A DNA stretch of 64,000 nt from UBA2185 sp964564625. Its GTDB lineage: Bacteria; Desulfobacterota; Syntrophia; Syntrophales; UBA2185. The stretch covers positions 62,001 to 126,000 of the forward strand of contig CAZMBE010000003.1 in the NCBI GenBank assembly GCA_964564625.1, given 5' to 3'. The position numbers and the translations under genes are program-made. The number at the start of each line of letters is the position of its first letter. Positions within the stretch are counted from its first letter, which is position 1. Below are positions 35,683 to 44,488 of this stretch, piece by piece. The notes under the pieces were generated by a model, which made no database searches, was not told the origin of the DNA, and was given only the letters and a program-made list of their open reading frames with translations.

Positions 35683-37374
35683 ATGTCTCAATCCAATTCA
35701 TCGCAACCCTATGATTTTATACGTGACATTATAAATGAAGACATAAAAACCGGTAAGCACCAGGGGCGTGTTGCCACCAGATTTCCTCCTGAGCCGAATG
35801 GATACCCCCATATCGGACATGCGAAGTCTGTCTGCTTGAATTTCGGCATCGCCATCCAGTATGGAGGCACTTGTAATTTACGTATGGACGATACGGATCC
35901 CAGCGGGGAGAGCATGGAATATGTGGAGTCTCTCATACGGGATGTAAAGTGGCTGGGTTTTGACTGGGGAGATCGTTTATATTATGCCTCCGATTACTAT
36001 GAAAAACTGTACCAGTATGCCGTGCAGCTTATTAAAATGGGTAAGGCTTACGTCTGCAGCTTGAGTGCAGAAGAAATGCGCGAGTACCGGGGTACCTTCA
36101 CAGAACCAGGAAAAGAAAGCCCTTATCGCAACAGATCGATTGAAGAAAATCTGGATTTGTTCACGCGCATGCGGGCTGGTGAGTTTGATGATGGAGCCCA
36201 TGTCCTCCGGGCTAAAATAGACATGGCTTCCCCCAATATTTCCATGCGTGATCCCGTCATGTACCGCATAAAAAAAGAGACGCATTATCGAACGGGTGAT
36301 GCATGGTGCATCTATCCCATGTACGATTTTGCACATTGCCTCTCGGATTCCATCGAGGGTATCACTCATTCCATTTGTACCTTAGAGTTTGAAAACAATC
36401 GGCCTCTCTACGATTGGTTTCTGGATGAATTAAGGGTAGAGCATCATCCTCAGCAGATCGAGTTTGCGCGTCTCAACCTCAGCTACACCATTATGAGCAA
36501 ACGCAAGCTTATTGAATTAGTGGAGAAAGGCATTACAAATGGTTGGGATGATCCTCAGATGCCCACTATATCTGGCATGAGGAGACGGGGTTACACTCCT
36601 GATGCGATACGCGACTTCTGTGAACGCATTGGTGTGGCCAAGAATGACAGCCTCATCGATATGGCCTTACTTGAGAACTGTGTCCGAGACGATCTGAATG
36701 AAAAGGCGCCCCGTTGTATGGCAGTGCTTCGACCTCTCCGTGTAATCATAGACAACTACCCGAAAGGACTGGTCGAAGAGCTCAATTGTCCGTATCATCC
36801 TCAGAAATCTGAAATGGGCTCCCGGGAAGTCCCCTTCTCCCGTGAACTTTATGTTGAACAGGAAGATTTCATGGAAAATCCACCCAAGAAGTATTACCGG
36901 CTTGCACTAGGCAGAGAGGTACGACTCCGGTATGGGTACTTCGTGAAATGCACGAATGTGGTGAAAGATCCAAAAAGTGGCAAAGTCATAGAAGTGCACT
37001 GCACCTATGACCCCGAAACAAGAAGCGGCTTTGCCCCTGACGGAAGAAAAGTCGATGCAACTATCCACTGGGTATCGGCGGCTCATTCACTTCCCGCCGA
37101 GGTGCGCCTTTACGACCGACTTTTCCGTGTTGCCAACCCTCTGAAGGAAGAAACTGGTTTCATCGAGTATCTGAATCCGAAATCATTGGAAATTCTCAAG
37201 AACTGTCGCATGGAACCAAGCCTAAAAAATACCGTTCCCGGAAATAAGTTCCAGTTTGAGCGGCTCGGTTACTTCTGTGCAGATCCTGATTCTACCGCCA
37301 ACCTTATGGTATTTAACCGTACCGTAACGCTGCGGGATACTTGGGCCAAAATTGCAGAAAAGGGAAAACCGTAG
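35683..37374 (+). CDS. glnS: Glutaminyl-tRNA synthetase
   Basis: 563 residues. The class I signatures are PNGYPHIGHAKS (HIGH) and TIMSKRKL (KMSKS). FPPEPNG and LRMDDTDPS are typical of GlnRS/GluRS, and the two-barrel anticodon-binding region makes up the C-terminal third. It charges tRNA-Gln directly, bypassing the GatCAB route. The ATG at 35683 has AAAGGA nine bases upstream and is preferred over 35662. The tRNA-Gln gene follows on the opposite strand. Confidence 0.95.
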   Translation: MSQSNSSQPYDFIRDIINEDIKTGKHQGRVATRFPPEPNGYPHIGHAKSVCLNFGIAIQYGGTCNLRMDDTDPSGESMEYVESLIRDVKWLGFDWGDRLYYASDYYEKLYQYAVQLIKMGKAYVCSLSAEEMREYRGTFTEPGKESPYRNRSIEENLDLFTRMRAGEFDDGAHVLRAKIDMASPNISMRDPVMYRIKKETHYRTGDAWCIYPMYDFAHCLSDSIEGITHSICTLEFENNRPLYDWFLDELRVEHHPQQIEFARLNLSYTIMSKRKLIELVEKGITNGWDDPQMPTISGMRRRGYTPDAIRDFCERIGVAKNDSLIDMALLENCVRDDLNEKAPRCMAVLRPLRVIIDNYPKGLVEELNCPYHPQKSEMGSREVPFSRELYVEQEDFMENPPKKYYRLALGREVRLRYGYFVKCTNVVKDPKSGKVIEVHCTYDPETRSGFAPDGRKVDATIHWVSAAHSLPAEVRLYDRLFRVANPLKEETGFIEYLNPKSLEILKNCRMEPSLKNTVPGNKFQFERLGYFCADPDSTANLMVFNRTVTLRDTWAKIAEKGKP

Positions 37375-37388
37375 AGCTCCTGAAAGAG

Positions 37389-37425
37389 AAAAGGGTTGAA
37401 CTCAGCTGAGTCAAACCCTTTTCTT
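37389..37425 (+). terminator. Intrinsic terminator of glnS
   Basis: AAAAGGGTT...CTCAG pairs with CTGAG...AACCCTTTT, with a small internal mismatch, followed by TTCTTTA. It begins 15 bases after the glnS stop and separates glnS from the convergent tRNA genes. Confidence 0.7.
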
Positions 37426-37430
37426 TATAA

Positions 37431-37504
37431 TGGCTGGGGGAAGAGGAGTCGAACCTCTATTCACGGAGTCAGAGTCCGGTGTCCTACCATTGAACGATCC
37501 CCCA
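37431..37504 (-). tRNA. tRNA-Gln (CTG)
   Basis: 74 bases with encoded CCA. Acceptor TGGGGGA pairs with TCCCCCA, discriminator G, and the anticodon loop CTCTGAC gives CTG. The anticodon stem has a C/T mismatch at its outer pair (positions 27/43). It lies next to glnS. Confidence 0.94.
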
Positions 37505-37547
37505 ATAATCTATAGAAATCATTAATACTCATCGGCTAACAATGAAA

Positions 37548-37624
<77 letters not shown>

Positions 37625-37809
37625 ACTATTTATCTATACAAGGGGTGCATAATTACCATCATGTCACATTTCTGTCAAGAATTATGAATATCTGCCGATA
37701 TATTAATAGATGAATAAATTCCTTGAATTCGAAGACATCGTAATGTACTATACCAACGTTTCTTAATTAGCTATTGAAGTTCCGATTAATATTCGTGAGT
37801 GAAATTGTC

Positions 37810-38385
37810 ATGTGGCATGTAATTCTGGCTCCTTTATTCTTGATATTCGCTTTTGCTCCACCAGTATTTGCAGACATCTATAAGTATGTGGATACTGAAG
37901 GTGTTCTCCATCTCACAAACGTTCCTACCCAAACGGGTATTAAATATACGCTGATCATGAGGGAAAAACGCGTTCTTTTAAATAGAAAGCTGGCAGAAAA
38001 CATATCACAATACGATGAACTTATTAAGAAGGCTTCGGGGAAATATAATGTAGAACCTGCTTTGGTAAAAGCAATCATCAAGGCCGAATCCAATTTTAAC
38101 CACCGTGCCGTGTCCCCAAAAGGGGCGAAGGGACTGATGCAACTGATGCCGGCAACAGCTTCTCACCTGCAGGTGCAGGATTCTTTCCATCCTGAAAACA
38201 ATATTGAAGGTGGGGTAAAATACGTGCGATATCTTTTAAATTTTTTTAACGGAAATCTTCCCTTAGCGCTTGCAGCCTATAATGCTGGAGAAAATGCCGT
38301 AGTCAGATATGGCGGAATCCCCCCCTACCGTGAGACACAGACATACGTTCGCAGGGTTCTAAGTTACTTCGAAAGATTCAAATAG
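37810..38385 (+). CDS. Small lytic transglycosylase with DUF4124-like N-terminus
   Basis: 191 residues from 37810. The signal peptide (WHVILAPLFLIFAFAPPVFA) is followed by a short DUF4124-like segment (DIYKYVDTEGVLHLTNVP). The SLT domain follows, with catalytic Glu in IIKAESNF, GAKGLMQLMPATA and ALAAYNAGENAV. It should cleave peptidoglycan in the periplasm. The start is uncertain: GTG at 37795 or TTG at 37774 would extend it, but neither has a good binding site. Confidence 0.88.
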   Translation: MWHVILAPLFLIFAFAPPVFADIYKYVDTEGVLHLTNVPTQTGIKYTLIMREKRVLLNRKLAENISQYDELIKKASGKYNVEPALVKAIIKAESNFNHRAVSPKGAKGLMQLMPATASHLQVQDSFHPENNIEGGVKYVRYLLNFFNGNLPLALAAYNAGENAVVRYGGIPPYRETQTYVRRVLSYFERFK

Positions 38386-38417
38386 TGGCAAAATTTAAAA
38401 ACCATGGGCAGGACTTT

Positions 38418-39014
38418 TTACGAAATCTGACCAGTAAAGAAATATTTCTTTAACTTTGCAAATTTCTTTTCTTTGATTCCGCGAATTTTCATTAAATCTT
38501 CTAGTTTGCGAAATCTTCCCGAATGTTCCCTGAATTGAATGATCTGTAACGCCGTTTTTTCACCTATGCCGGGGATCAGCATAAGATCATCAAGTGTGGC
38601 CTTATTAATATTGATAGGGATATTCAAGGCTACCCTGTTAACATTATCCATTTCTCTTATTGCTATTTTACAACCTGAATCTATTACAACGTTATTGCCA
38701 TGTATGAGTTGCGCATGGAGTGTTTTTTCATCAAACTTTTCTAAATTTTGCATCTCGGCAGCTTTCAGCAGATCGACGACATTTGCGTTTCTCGGTAACC
38801 AATAGATACCATGGTGCCTTGTATCGCCGGTAATCTCAATGACTATTTGATCATGGCCCATATCTCTATATGGGATGTCGCATACGTTCGATGGCAACAG
38901 GAAAGACGAAAATGCAAGAGTATAACTGATTACCGCAATGACGATTAAGACAATTGCCCCATCAAGTTGTCTGTCCGACATTTGTATCTTCATGAGTACG
39001 AAAAAAGACTTCAT
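38418..39014 (-). CDS. ComEA-like helix-hairpin-helix protein
   Basis: 198 residues. One N-terminal membrane helix (about 18-41) is followed by an SLBB-like domain (about 55-95, VIEITGDTRHHGIYWLPRNA) and a C-terminal double HhH domain (ININKATLDDLMLIPGIGEK; KLEDLMKIRGIKEKKF). ComEA binds DNA at the cell surface during uptake. Many diderms have such proteins without known competence, so the role is tentative. It stands alone, 164 bases after lysC. Confidence 0.8.
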   Translation of the reverse strand: MKSFFVLMKIQMSDRQLDGAIVLIVIAVISYTLAFSSFLLPSNVCDIPYRDMGHDQIVIEITGDTRHHGIYWLPRNANVVDLLKAAEMQNLEKFDEKTLHAQLIHGNNVVIDSGCKIAIREMDNVNRVALNIPININKATLDDLMLIPGIGEKTALQIIQFREHSGRFRKLEDLMKIRGIKEKKFAKLKKYFFTGQIS

Positions 39015-39178
39015 GTCACATCCCCTGTGGAAACATCGAGGTCAAGAGAAGAATTTTTACTGCCTTTACAAAATACCTCTAAATCTTTCATTTTGAAGGG
39101 AATACTTAATGGTATCGAAAATTTTTGTGACCGCGTGATGCACCCATCGTCATAGAGGCTTGCTCCATATCTGTTGAA

Positions 39179-40399
39179 TTATTTCTTCTTATCCAGGCCG
39201 AATGCATCATGCAGGGATGAAACGGCCAGTTCTGTATATTTTGCCTGTATGACGCAGGAAATCTTAATTTCAGAAGTACTGATCATTAAAATATTAACCC
39301 CTTCTTTCGCCAACGCCGAGAACATCTTGGCCGCAACTCCTGAATGGCTGACCATCCCTACCCCGATAATTGATACCTTAGCAACATCATCATCTATTTC
39401 TACCTTTTTTGCACCGATATCTTTTGAAACACTACCAATAATCTTATGTGCCTTCTTTATTTCTTTACGTGAGACCGTAAATGTCAAATCTGTAAAGCCT
39501 TCAATGCTGGCGTTTTGAATAATCATATCAACCACAATATTGTTCTCTGCAAGTGGCGTAAACAACCGAGCGGCAATGCCTGGCCGGTCCGGAACACGGA
39601 CTACGGTGATTTTCGCTTGATCGCGATCGTATGTTACCCCACATATAAGTTCTTTTTCCATGTCTTCATCCTCCTTAGTAACCAGTGTCCCTCCTCCGTC
39701 CGTAAATGACGATCTCACACACACAGGCACCTCATATTTTTTTGCCAGTTCAACTGAGCGGGGTTGCAAAACTTTTGCCCCTGTTCTTGCCATTTCCAGC
39801 ATCTCTTCATAGGAAATCTTGCTCAACATTCGTGCTTTGCTGCATATGTTCGGATCTGCGGTGTAAACCCCCTCAACATCAGTGTAAATATCGCATACAC
39901 CCGCTTTCAGGGCGGCCGCTAACGCAACCGCGCTTGTATCTGAGCCGCCTCTCCCAAGAGTCGTAATATTGTTTTCCTTATCCACGCCTTGAAAACCAGC
40001 AACTACTACGATTGTTCCTCTTTTGAGCTCTCTGGTTATTTTCTTTGCATCGATTTGGATGATACGCGCCTTTTTATAGGCCTGATCGGTAAGGATTTTG
40101 ATCTGAAAACCCAGATAAGATTTGGCTACGTGTCCCATTTTATTCAAAATTATGGATAGCAAGCTTGCCGTAACCTGCTCTCCGATGGAAATGAGAGCAT
40201 CATATTCCCGCTCGTGGGGATCTTCCGCAGCCTTATGTGCTAATTGGATAAGCCTATCCGTCTCTCCAGCCATTGCCGACACCACCACAACAACGCGATT
40301 TCCTGCTTCTTTCGTTTTTATAATTCTTTTTGCTACATTCTCTATCCTGTTAAGATCGGCAACTGAAGTCCCACCATATTTTTGCACAACAATGGCCAT
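39179..40399 (-). CDS. lysC: Aspartate kinase
   Basis: 406 residues. The N-terminal kinase domain opens with VVQKYGGTSVAD, and GRGGSDTSAVALAAAL is the aspartate-binding region. Two ACT domains at the C-terminus (about 265-400: KITVVRVPDRPGIAARLF, VSIIGVGMVSHSGVAAKMF) provide feedback control by lysine and/or threonine. It starts the aspartate family pathway. It begins three bases after tsaE and is the last gene of the long operon. Confidence 0.94.
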   Translation of the reverse strand: MAIVVQKYGGTSVADLNRIENVAKRIIKTKEAGNRVVVVVSAMAGETDRLIQLAHKAAEDPHEREYDALISIGEQVTASLLSIILNKMGHVAKSYLGFQIKILTDQAYKKARIIQIDAKKITRELKRGTIVVVAGFQGVDKENNITTLGRGGSDTSAVALAAALKAGVCDIYTDVEGVYTADPNICSKARMLSKISYEEMLEMARTGAKVLQPRSVELAKKYEVPVCVRSSFTDGGGTLVTKEDEDMEKELICGVTYDRDQAKITVVRVPDRPGIAARLFTPLAENNIVVDMIIQNASIEGFTDLTFTVSRKEIKKAHKIIGSVSKDIGAKKVEIDDDVAKVSIIGVGMVSHSGVAAKMFSALAKEGVNILMISTSEIKISCVIQAKYTELAVSSLHDAFGLDKKK

Positions 40400-40402
40400 T
40401 CT

Positions 40403-40903
40403 CTAAAATCCTCCGCTTTTCAATGCATTTGACATCCGGGCAATTCTTTTTTTCTGCCCGGATATTACTATTTCTCTTACATTCTCATCGAGATATTTAA
40501 ACGAAATGCACAAGGTTTCCTCTGTGAGGATGTGGCGCATTTTATCGGCCCATTCGATAACGCTGATACCATCTCCAAAAAGATATTCCTCAAAGCCCAT
40601 ATCCTCCATGTCCTGAGAATCCCGTAACCGATACAGATCAAAGTGGTAGAGCGCTATCTTTCCCGGATACTCATTAATCAGCGTAAACGAGGGGCTCATT
40701 ATCTTAAACCCTTCGGGGACTTCTAAACCCCGGGCAACACCCTGTGTAAAGCATGTCTTCCCGGCTCCCAACTCACCTACAAGTGCAAGAACGTCCCCTT
40801 TTGTCAGATTCTCCCCAATAATCTTTCCAATAGAAAAGGTTTCTTCCGGATTATTAGAAATAACACAAAGCTGGGAAGTTTCCTTGCTCATACATTTCTT
40901 CAT
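40403..40903 (-). CDS. tsaE: tRNA t6A biosynthesis ATPase TsaE
   Basis: 166 residues. Walker A is VGELGAGKTCFTQG, and SPSFTLINEY and HFDLYRL are family motifs. With TsaB and TsaD it makes N6-threonylcarbamoyladenosine at position 37 of ANN-decoding tRNAs. The start overlaps the acpS stop by four bases (ATGA). The C-terminus extends slightly beyond the core (KKRIARMSNALKSGGF). Confidence 0.92.
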   Translation of the reverse strand: MKKCMSKETSQLCVISNNPEETFSIGKIIGENLTKGDVLALVGELGAGKTCFTQGVARGLEVPEGFKIMSPSFTLINEYPGKIALYHFDLYRLRDSQDMEDMGFEEYLFGDGISVIEWADKMRHILTEETLCISFKYLDENVREIVISGQKKRIARMSNALKSGGF

Positions 40904-41277
40904 TGCTCGAGAACAACTACGGCCTGTGCATTCTCCCTTGTATGCGTCATGCTTACATGAACCGCAGTGATGCCGTGGTTACCAAGGACCTCTTTTATCT
41001 TTTCATTCATATGCACATGCGGACTCCCCTGAGGATTGTTGATCACCTCGATATCTTTTAAAGAAATCCCCATTCCCAGTCCTATGCCGAGAGATTTCAG
41101 GAATGATTCCTTGGCAGCAAACCTGGCGGCGTAATGCATTGCCGGATTAGCCTTATGCTGACAATAACTAATTTCATCCTGTGAATATACCTTCTCGGTA
41201 AAACGTCCTCCCCATCTTTTAAGAATTTTTTCGATCCTGTTAATTTCAACTAAATCCGTTCCAATTCCGTAAATCAT
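40900..41277 (-). CDS. acpS: Holo-[acyl-carrier-protein] synthase
   Basis: 125 residues. GIGTDLVEINRIEK and RFAAKESFLKSLG carry the Asp and Glu that bind magnesium, and HVSMTHTRENAQAVVVL closes the domain. It transfers 4'-phosphopantetheine from CoA to acyl carrier protein. It lies between folP (21 bases upstream) and tsaE (overlapping), a common neighbourhood. Confidence 0.94.
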   Translation of the reverse strand: MIYGIGTDLVEINRIEKILKRWGGRFTEKVYSQDEISYCQHKANPAMHYAARFAAKESFLKSLGIGLGMGISLKDIEVINNPQGSPHVHMNEKIKEVLGNHGITAVHVSMTHTRENAQAVVVLEQ

Positions 41278-41298
41278 CTTTTTATCCTTGTGGCACTG

Positions 41299-42522
41299 CT
41301 ACGCCCTGACAATCGCATCAGCCACGGCTGCAACCTTTTTCATGGCTTTCACATCATGTACCCTTACTATATTCGCACCGTTCACAATGGACGCGGTAAC
41401 GGCTGCAGCAGTCCCCTCTGTGCGCTCTAATGGCGTTCCCCCGGTTATTTTGCCGATAAAGGCTTTGCGGGACACGCCTATCAGAATCGGTCTCCCCAAT
41501 ACCTTAAATTCTGATAGATTTTTCAGAATTTTGAGGTTGTCTTCACCGGTTTTACCAAAGCCGATTCCGGGATCGATGACAATACTTTCTTCAGAAATTC
41601 CGGCTGTCAGTGCGTGATCTATTGTATTTCCCAGAAATTCAATAATCTCACCCAGAAGTGAAGGATAGGACAAGTCGCCCGTCTGCATATCCCTGGGTGT
41701 TCCCCGCATGTGCATGAGCACAACTCCAGCCCCTGATCCGTTTATGACATGTGCCATGTTCTCATCAAGGCTGATCGAGCCTATGTCGTTCACAATTTCC
41801 GCGCCGCACTCAATAGCCGCTTGAGCGACCTCAGCCTTCGTAGTATCTATGGAAATCGGAACATTCACACAACATGCTAAGGCTTTTATCACCGGAATTA
41901 CCCTTGCCACTTCCTCCCCAACAGTTACCGGCTCTGCCCCGGGTCTCGAAGATTCTCCGCCGACATCAATAATATCAGCACCTTCCTCTACCATTTGTAC
42001 ACCGTATTGAACAGCATCTTCCGGTGTATTGAACATCCCACCGTCAGAAAATGAGTCTGGTGTTACATTGAGTATCCCCATAATGTGCGTGCGGTCTCCG
42101 AGAACCATTTTTCTTCTGCATGTTCTGAGAATAAAAATATCTTTTACAATATTTGTTAAAAGCTGTTTGATGGCTATTGATATGACTTTTAAGCCAAGAG
42201 GTTGAAAGGATACTTTATCGGCAAATCGCTGGATCTGTTTCGCTGTACCCATGATCACCACATCTGTTTCCTTGACGCTGCAGGAAACGGAGGATCGTGA
42301 AACCGCGGCATCGCCGCCGAGTGAAAGCATCTCCTGTTTAATAATGTTCGCCACATTACACTTAATGCCCTCAAGCAGTAAGTTGCAATGTGCCATCTTG
42401 GGAAGCATCGCTTCAATACCGTAAGGATCCACATTGATCTTTTTCAGTATCTGGAGAGCGTCAGAAGATGTTCGTAAGTGAAGATGTCTTACACGGTTAA
42501 TCTCTGATGTTGTATTTCCCAT
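41299..42522 (-). CDS. folP: Dihydropteroate synthase with N-terminal extension
   Basis: 407 residues. The C-terminal two-thirds is a standard DHPS: HIMGILNVTPDSFSDGG, IIDVGGESSRPGAEPV, GIGFGKTGEDNL, and the closing RVHDV. It joins p-aminobenzoate to the pterin diphosphate in folate synthesis. About 140 residues precede this (LRTSSDALQILKKI through ILRTCRRK), roughly doubling the usual extension-free N-terminus. Similar extensions occur in other anaerobes and their role is not known. It is in operon with ftsH and acpS. Confidence 0.92.
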   Translation of the reverse strand: MGNTTSEINRVRHLHLRTSSDALQILKKINVDPYGIEAMLPKMAHCNLLLEGIKCNVANIIKQEMLSLGGDAAVSRSSVSCSVKETDVVIMGTAKQIQRFADKVSFQPLGLKVISIAIKQLLTNIVKDIFILRTCRRKMVLGDRTHIMGILNVTPDSFSDGGMFNTPEDAVQYGVQMVEEGADIIDVGGESSRPGAEPVTVGEEVARVIPVIKALACCVNVPISIDTTKAEVAQAAIECGAEIVNDIGSISLDENMAHVINGSGAGVVLMHMRGTPRDMQTGDLSYPSLLGEIIEFLGNTIDHALTAGISEESIVIDPGIGFGKTGEDNLKILKNLSEFKVLGRPILIGVSRKAFIGKITGGTPLERTEGTAAAVTASIVNGANIVRVHDVKAMKKVAAVADAIVRA

Positions 42523-42555
42523 TATATAAGATTATTCAGCGGGTATAGATCTTTC

Positions 42556-44397
42556 TTAGTTTATTACGTTTTCCTGTAGTATTAAATCTCCCGTTTCTTC
42601 CCTCTCTCCCATTTTTTGCTGTATAATCGCATCCAGCTCAGAAGTATTTAACACCTCTTTTTCAAGGAGTTCTGAGGCAATCTTGTTTAAGATATCGATA
42701 TGATCTGACAACAATTTCTTTGCTTTTTCATAGCTTTCTGAAACAATGCGCGTTATTTCTTTATCTATCCTTTGCGCTGTTTCCTCGCTGTAATCTTTGT
42801 GCATCGCAAATTCACGGCCAAGAAATATCTGCTCCTCTTTCTTGCCGTAACTGAGCGGGCCCATCACATCACTCATGCCCCATTCGCATACCATTTTTCT
42901 TGCCAGATTTGTCGCCCGTTCGATATCGTTTCCGGAACCTGTGGTAAATTCATTCAAAATCAGCTCTTCTGCTGCTCTGCCGCCTAAGAGAATAGTAATG
43001 TTGTTCAAGAGATACTGCTTGGGATAGGTATGCTTTTCATCTACAGGCAACTGTTGGGTCAATCCCAGAGCCATCCCCCTGGGGATAATGGTAACTTTAT
43101 GAATGGGATCGCTTCCCGGTAATAATCTTGCTACCAGGGCGTGACCGGATTCATGGTAGGCCGTGTTTCTTTTCTCTGCATCGCTTATCACCATACTCTT
43201 TCTTTCCGCACCCATCATCACCTTATCTTTGGCAAACTCGAAGTCGTTCATGGTCACTTTATCCTTACCGTAGCGGGCAGCATAGAGAACAGCTTCATTC
43301 ACAAGATTTTCAATGTCAGCGCCCGAAAATCCTGGGGTTCCTCTGGCAATTACCGCGAAATCGACATCTTCATTCAGAGGGGTCTTTTTGGTATGAACCT
43401 CCAAAATCTTTTCCCTTCCCTTCACATCGGGAAGGGGGACCACTACCTGCCTGTCAAATCTGCCCGGCCTCAGGAGGGCGGGATCAAGGACATCAGGCCG
43501 GTTTGTTGCGGAAACAAGAATTACTCCCTCGTTTGATTCAAAACCGTCCATTTCAACGAGAAGCTGGTTCAAAGTCTGTTCTCTTTCGTCGTGTCCCCCT
43601 CCCAGACCTGCGCCCCTGTGCCTTCCCACGGCATCAATCTCATCGATAAAGATAATGCAGGGGGCATTCTTTTTACCTTGTTCGAACAGATCCCTTACCC
43701 TCGATGCCCCTACACCTACGAACATCTCGACAAAATCCGATCCGCTGATACTGAGAAAAGGCACTTCTGCCTCACCGGCAATGGCCCGGGCAAGTAACGT
43801 TTTGCCAGTACCAGGCTGCCCGACAAGGAGCAAACCTTTGGGTATCCTGCCGCCAAGCCTCGTGAATTTTTTCGGATCCTTGAGAAATTCAATCACCTCT
43901 TCCAGTTCTGCCTTTGCTTCATCAATCCCTGCGACATCAGCAAAAGTCACTTTTTTTGATTTATCCGTAACAAGACGCGCCCTGCTTTTTCCGAACGCCA
44001 TTGCCTTGCCGCCACCCGCCTGCATTTGACGCATAAAGAATATCCACACACCTATAAGGAGGAGCATGGGAACCCATGAAATCAACACATTCATATACCA
44101 TGGAGACTCATCTACAGGTTTCGATGCAATCTTCACCCCTTTTTCTTTGAGAAGTGGAACTACACTCGCGTCTTTTGGTGCATATGTCTTGAAACTCTTG
44201 CCATTGCTAAGTTTGCCTGTAATACTTTCGCCCTGCATGGTAACTTCAACAATCTGACCCTTTTCCGCGTAACTTATAAAATCGCTATAAATTATGCTTT
44301 CCTGGGTGCTCTTTGGCTGATTAAACAGATGCCACAACAACACAAATACGAGACTGATAAATAGCCAGAGCGCTATGTTTTTTTGTAAAGAATTCAA
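42556..44397 (-). CDS. ftsH: ATP-dependent zinc metalloprotease FtsH
   Basis: 613 residues. Two membrane helices (about 8-24 and 105-122) flank a small periplasmic domain. The AAA+ domain has Walker A GQPGTGKTLLARA, Walker B CIIFIDEIDA and the second region of homology (ATNRPDVLDPALLRPGRFD). The zinc site is HESGH. It degrades membrane and short-lived cytosolic proteins. It is between tilS (upstream) and folP, the widespread tilS-ftsH-folP order. Confidence 0.96.
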   Translation of the reverse strand: MNSLQKNIALWLFISLVFVLLWHLFNQPKSTQESIIYSDFISYAEKGQIVEVTMQGESITGKLSNGKSFKTYAPKDASVVPLLKEKGVKIASKPVDESPWYMNVLISWVPMLLLIGVWIFFMRQMQAGGGKAMAFGKSRARLVTDKSKKVTFADVAGIDEAKAELEEVIEFLKDPKKFTRLGGRIPKGLLLVGQPGTGKTLLARAIAGEAEVPFLSISGSDFVEMFVGVGASRVRDLFEQGKKNAPCIIFIDEIDAVGRHRGAGLGGGHDEREQTLNQLLVEMDGFESNEGVILVSATNRPDVLDPALLRPGRFDRQVVVPLPDVKGREKILEVHTKKTPLNEDVDFAVIARGTPGFSGADIENLVNEAVLYAARYGKDKVTMNDFEFAKDKVMMGAERKSMVISDAEKRNTAYHESGHALVARLLPGSDPIHKVTIIPRGMALGLTQQLPVDEKHTYPKQYLLNNITILLGGRAAEELILNEFTTGSGNDIERATNLARKMVCEWGMSDVMGPLSYGKKEEQIFLGREFAMHKDYSEETAQRIDKEITRIVSESYEKAKKLLSDHIDILNKIASELLEKEVLNTSELDAIIQQKMGEREETGDLILQENVIN

Positions 44398-44488
44398 TAG
44401 TACCTCCCTTTAATACACCTTAGACATTTCTCTCTACGATTTCACCCAATATGGTAATGTTTAGAACTACAATAACTACAGCATTATT

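Noticed and set aside
43128..43649. 173-codon frame opposite ftsH
   Set aside because: It is an antisense shadow of the conserved AAA+ and protease domains, rich in Arg, His and Ser, with no family features.
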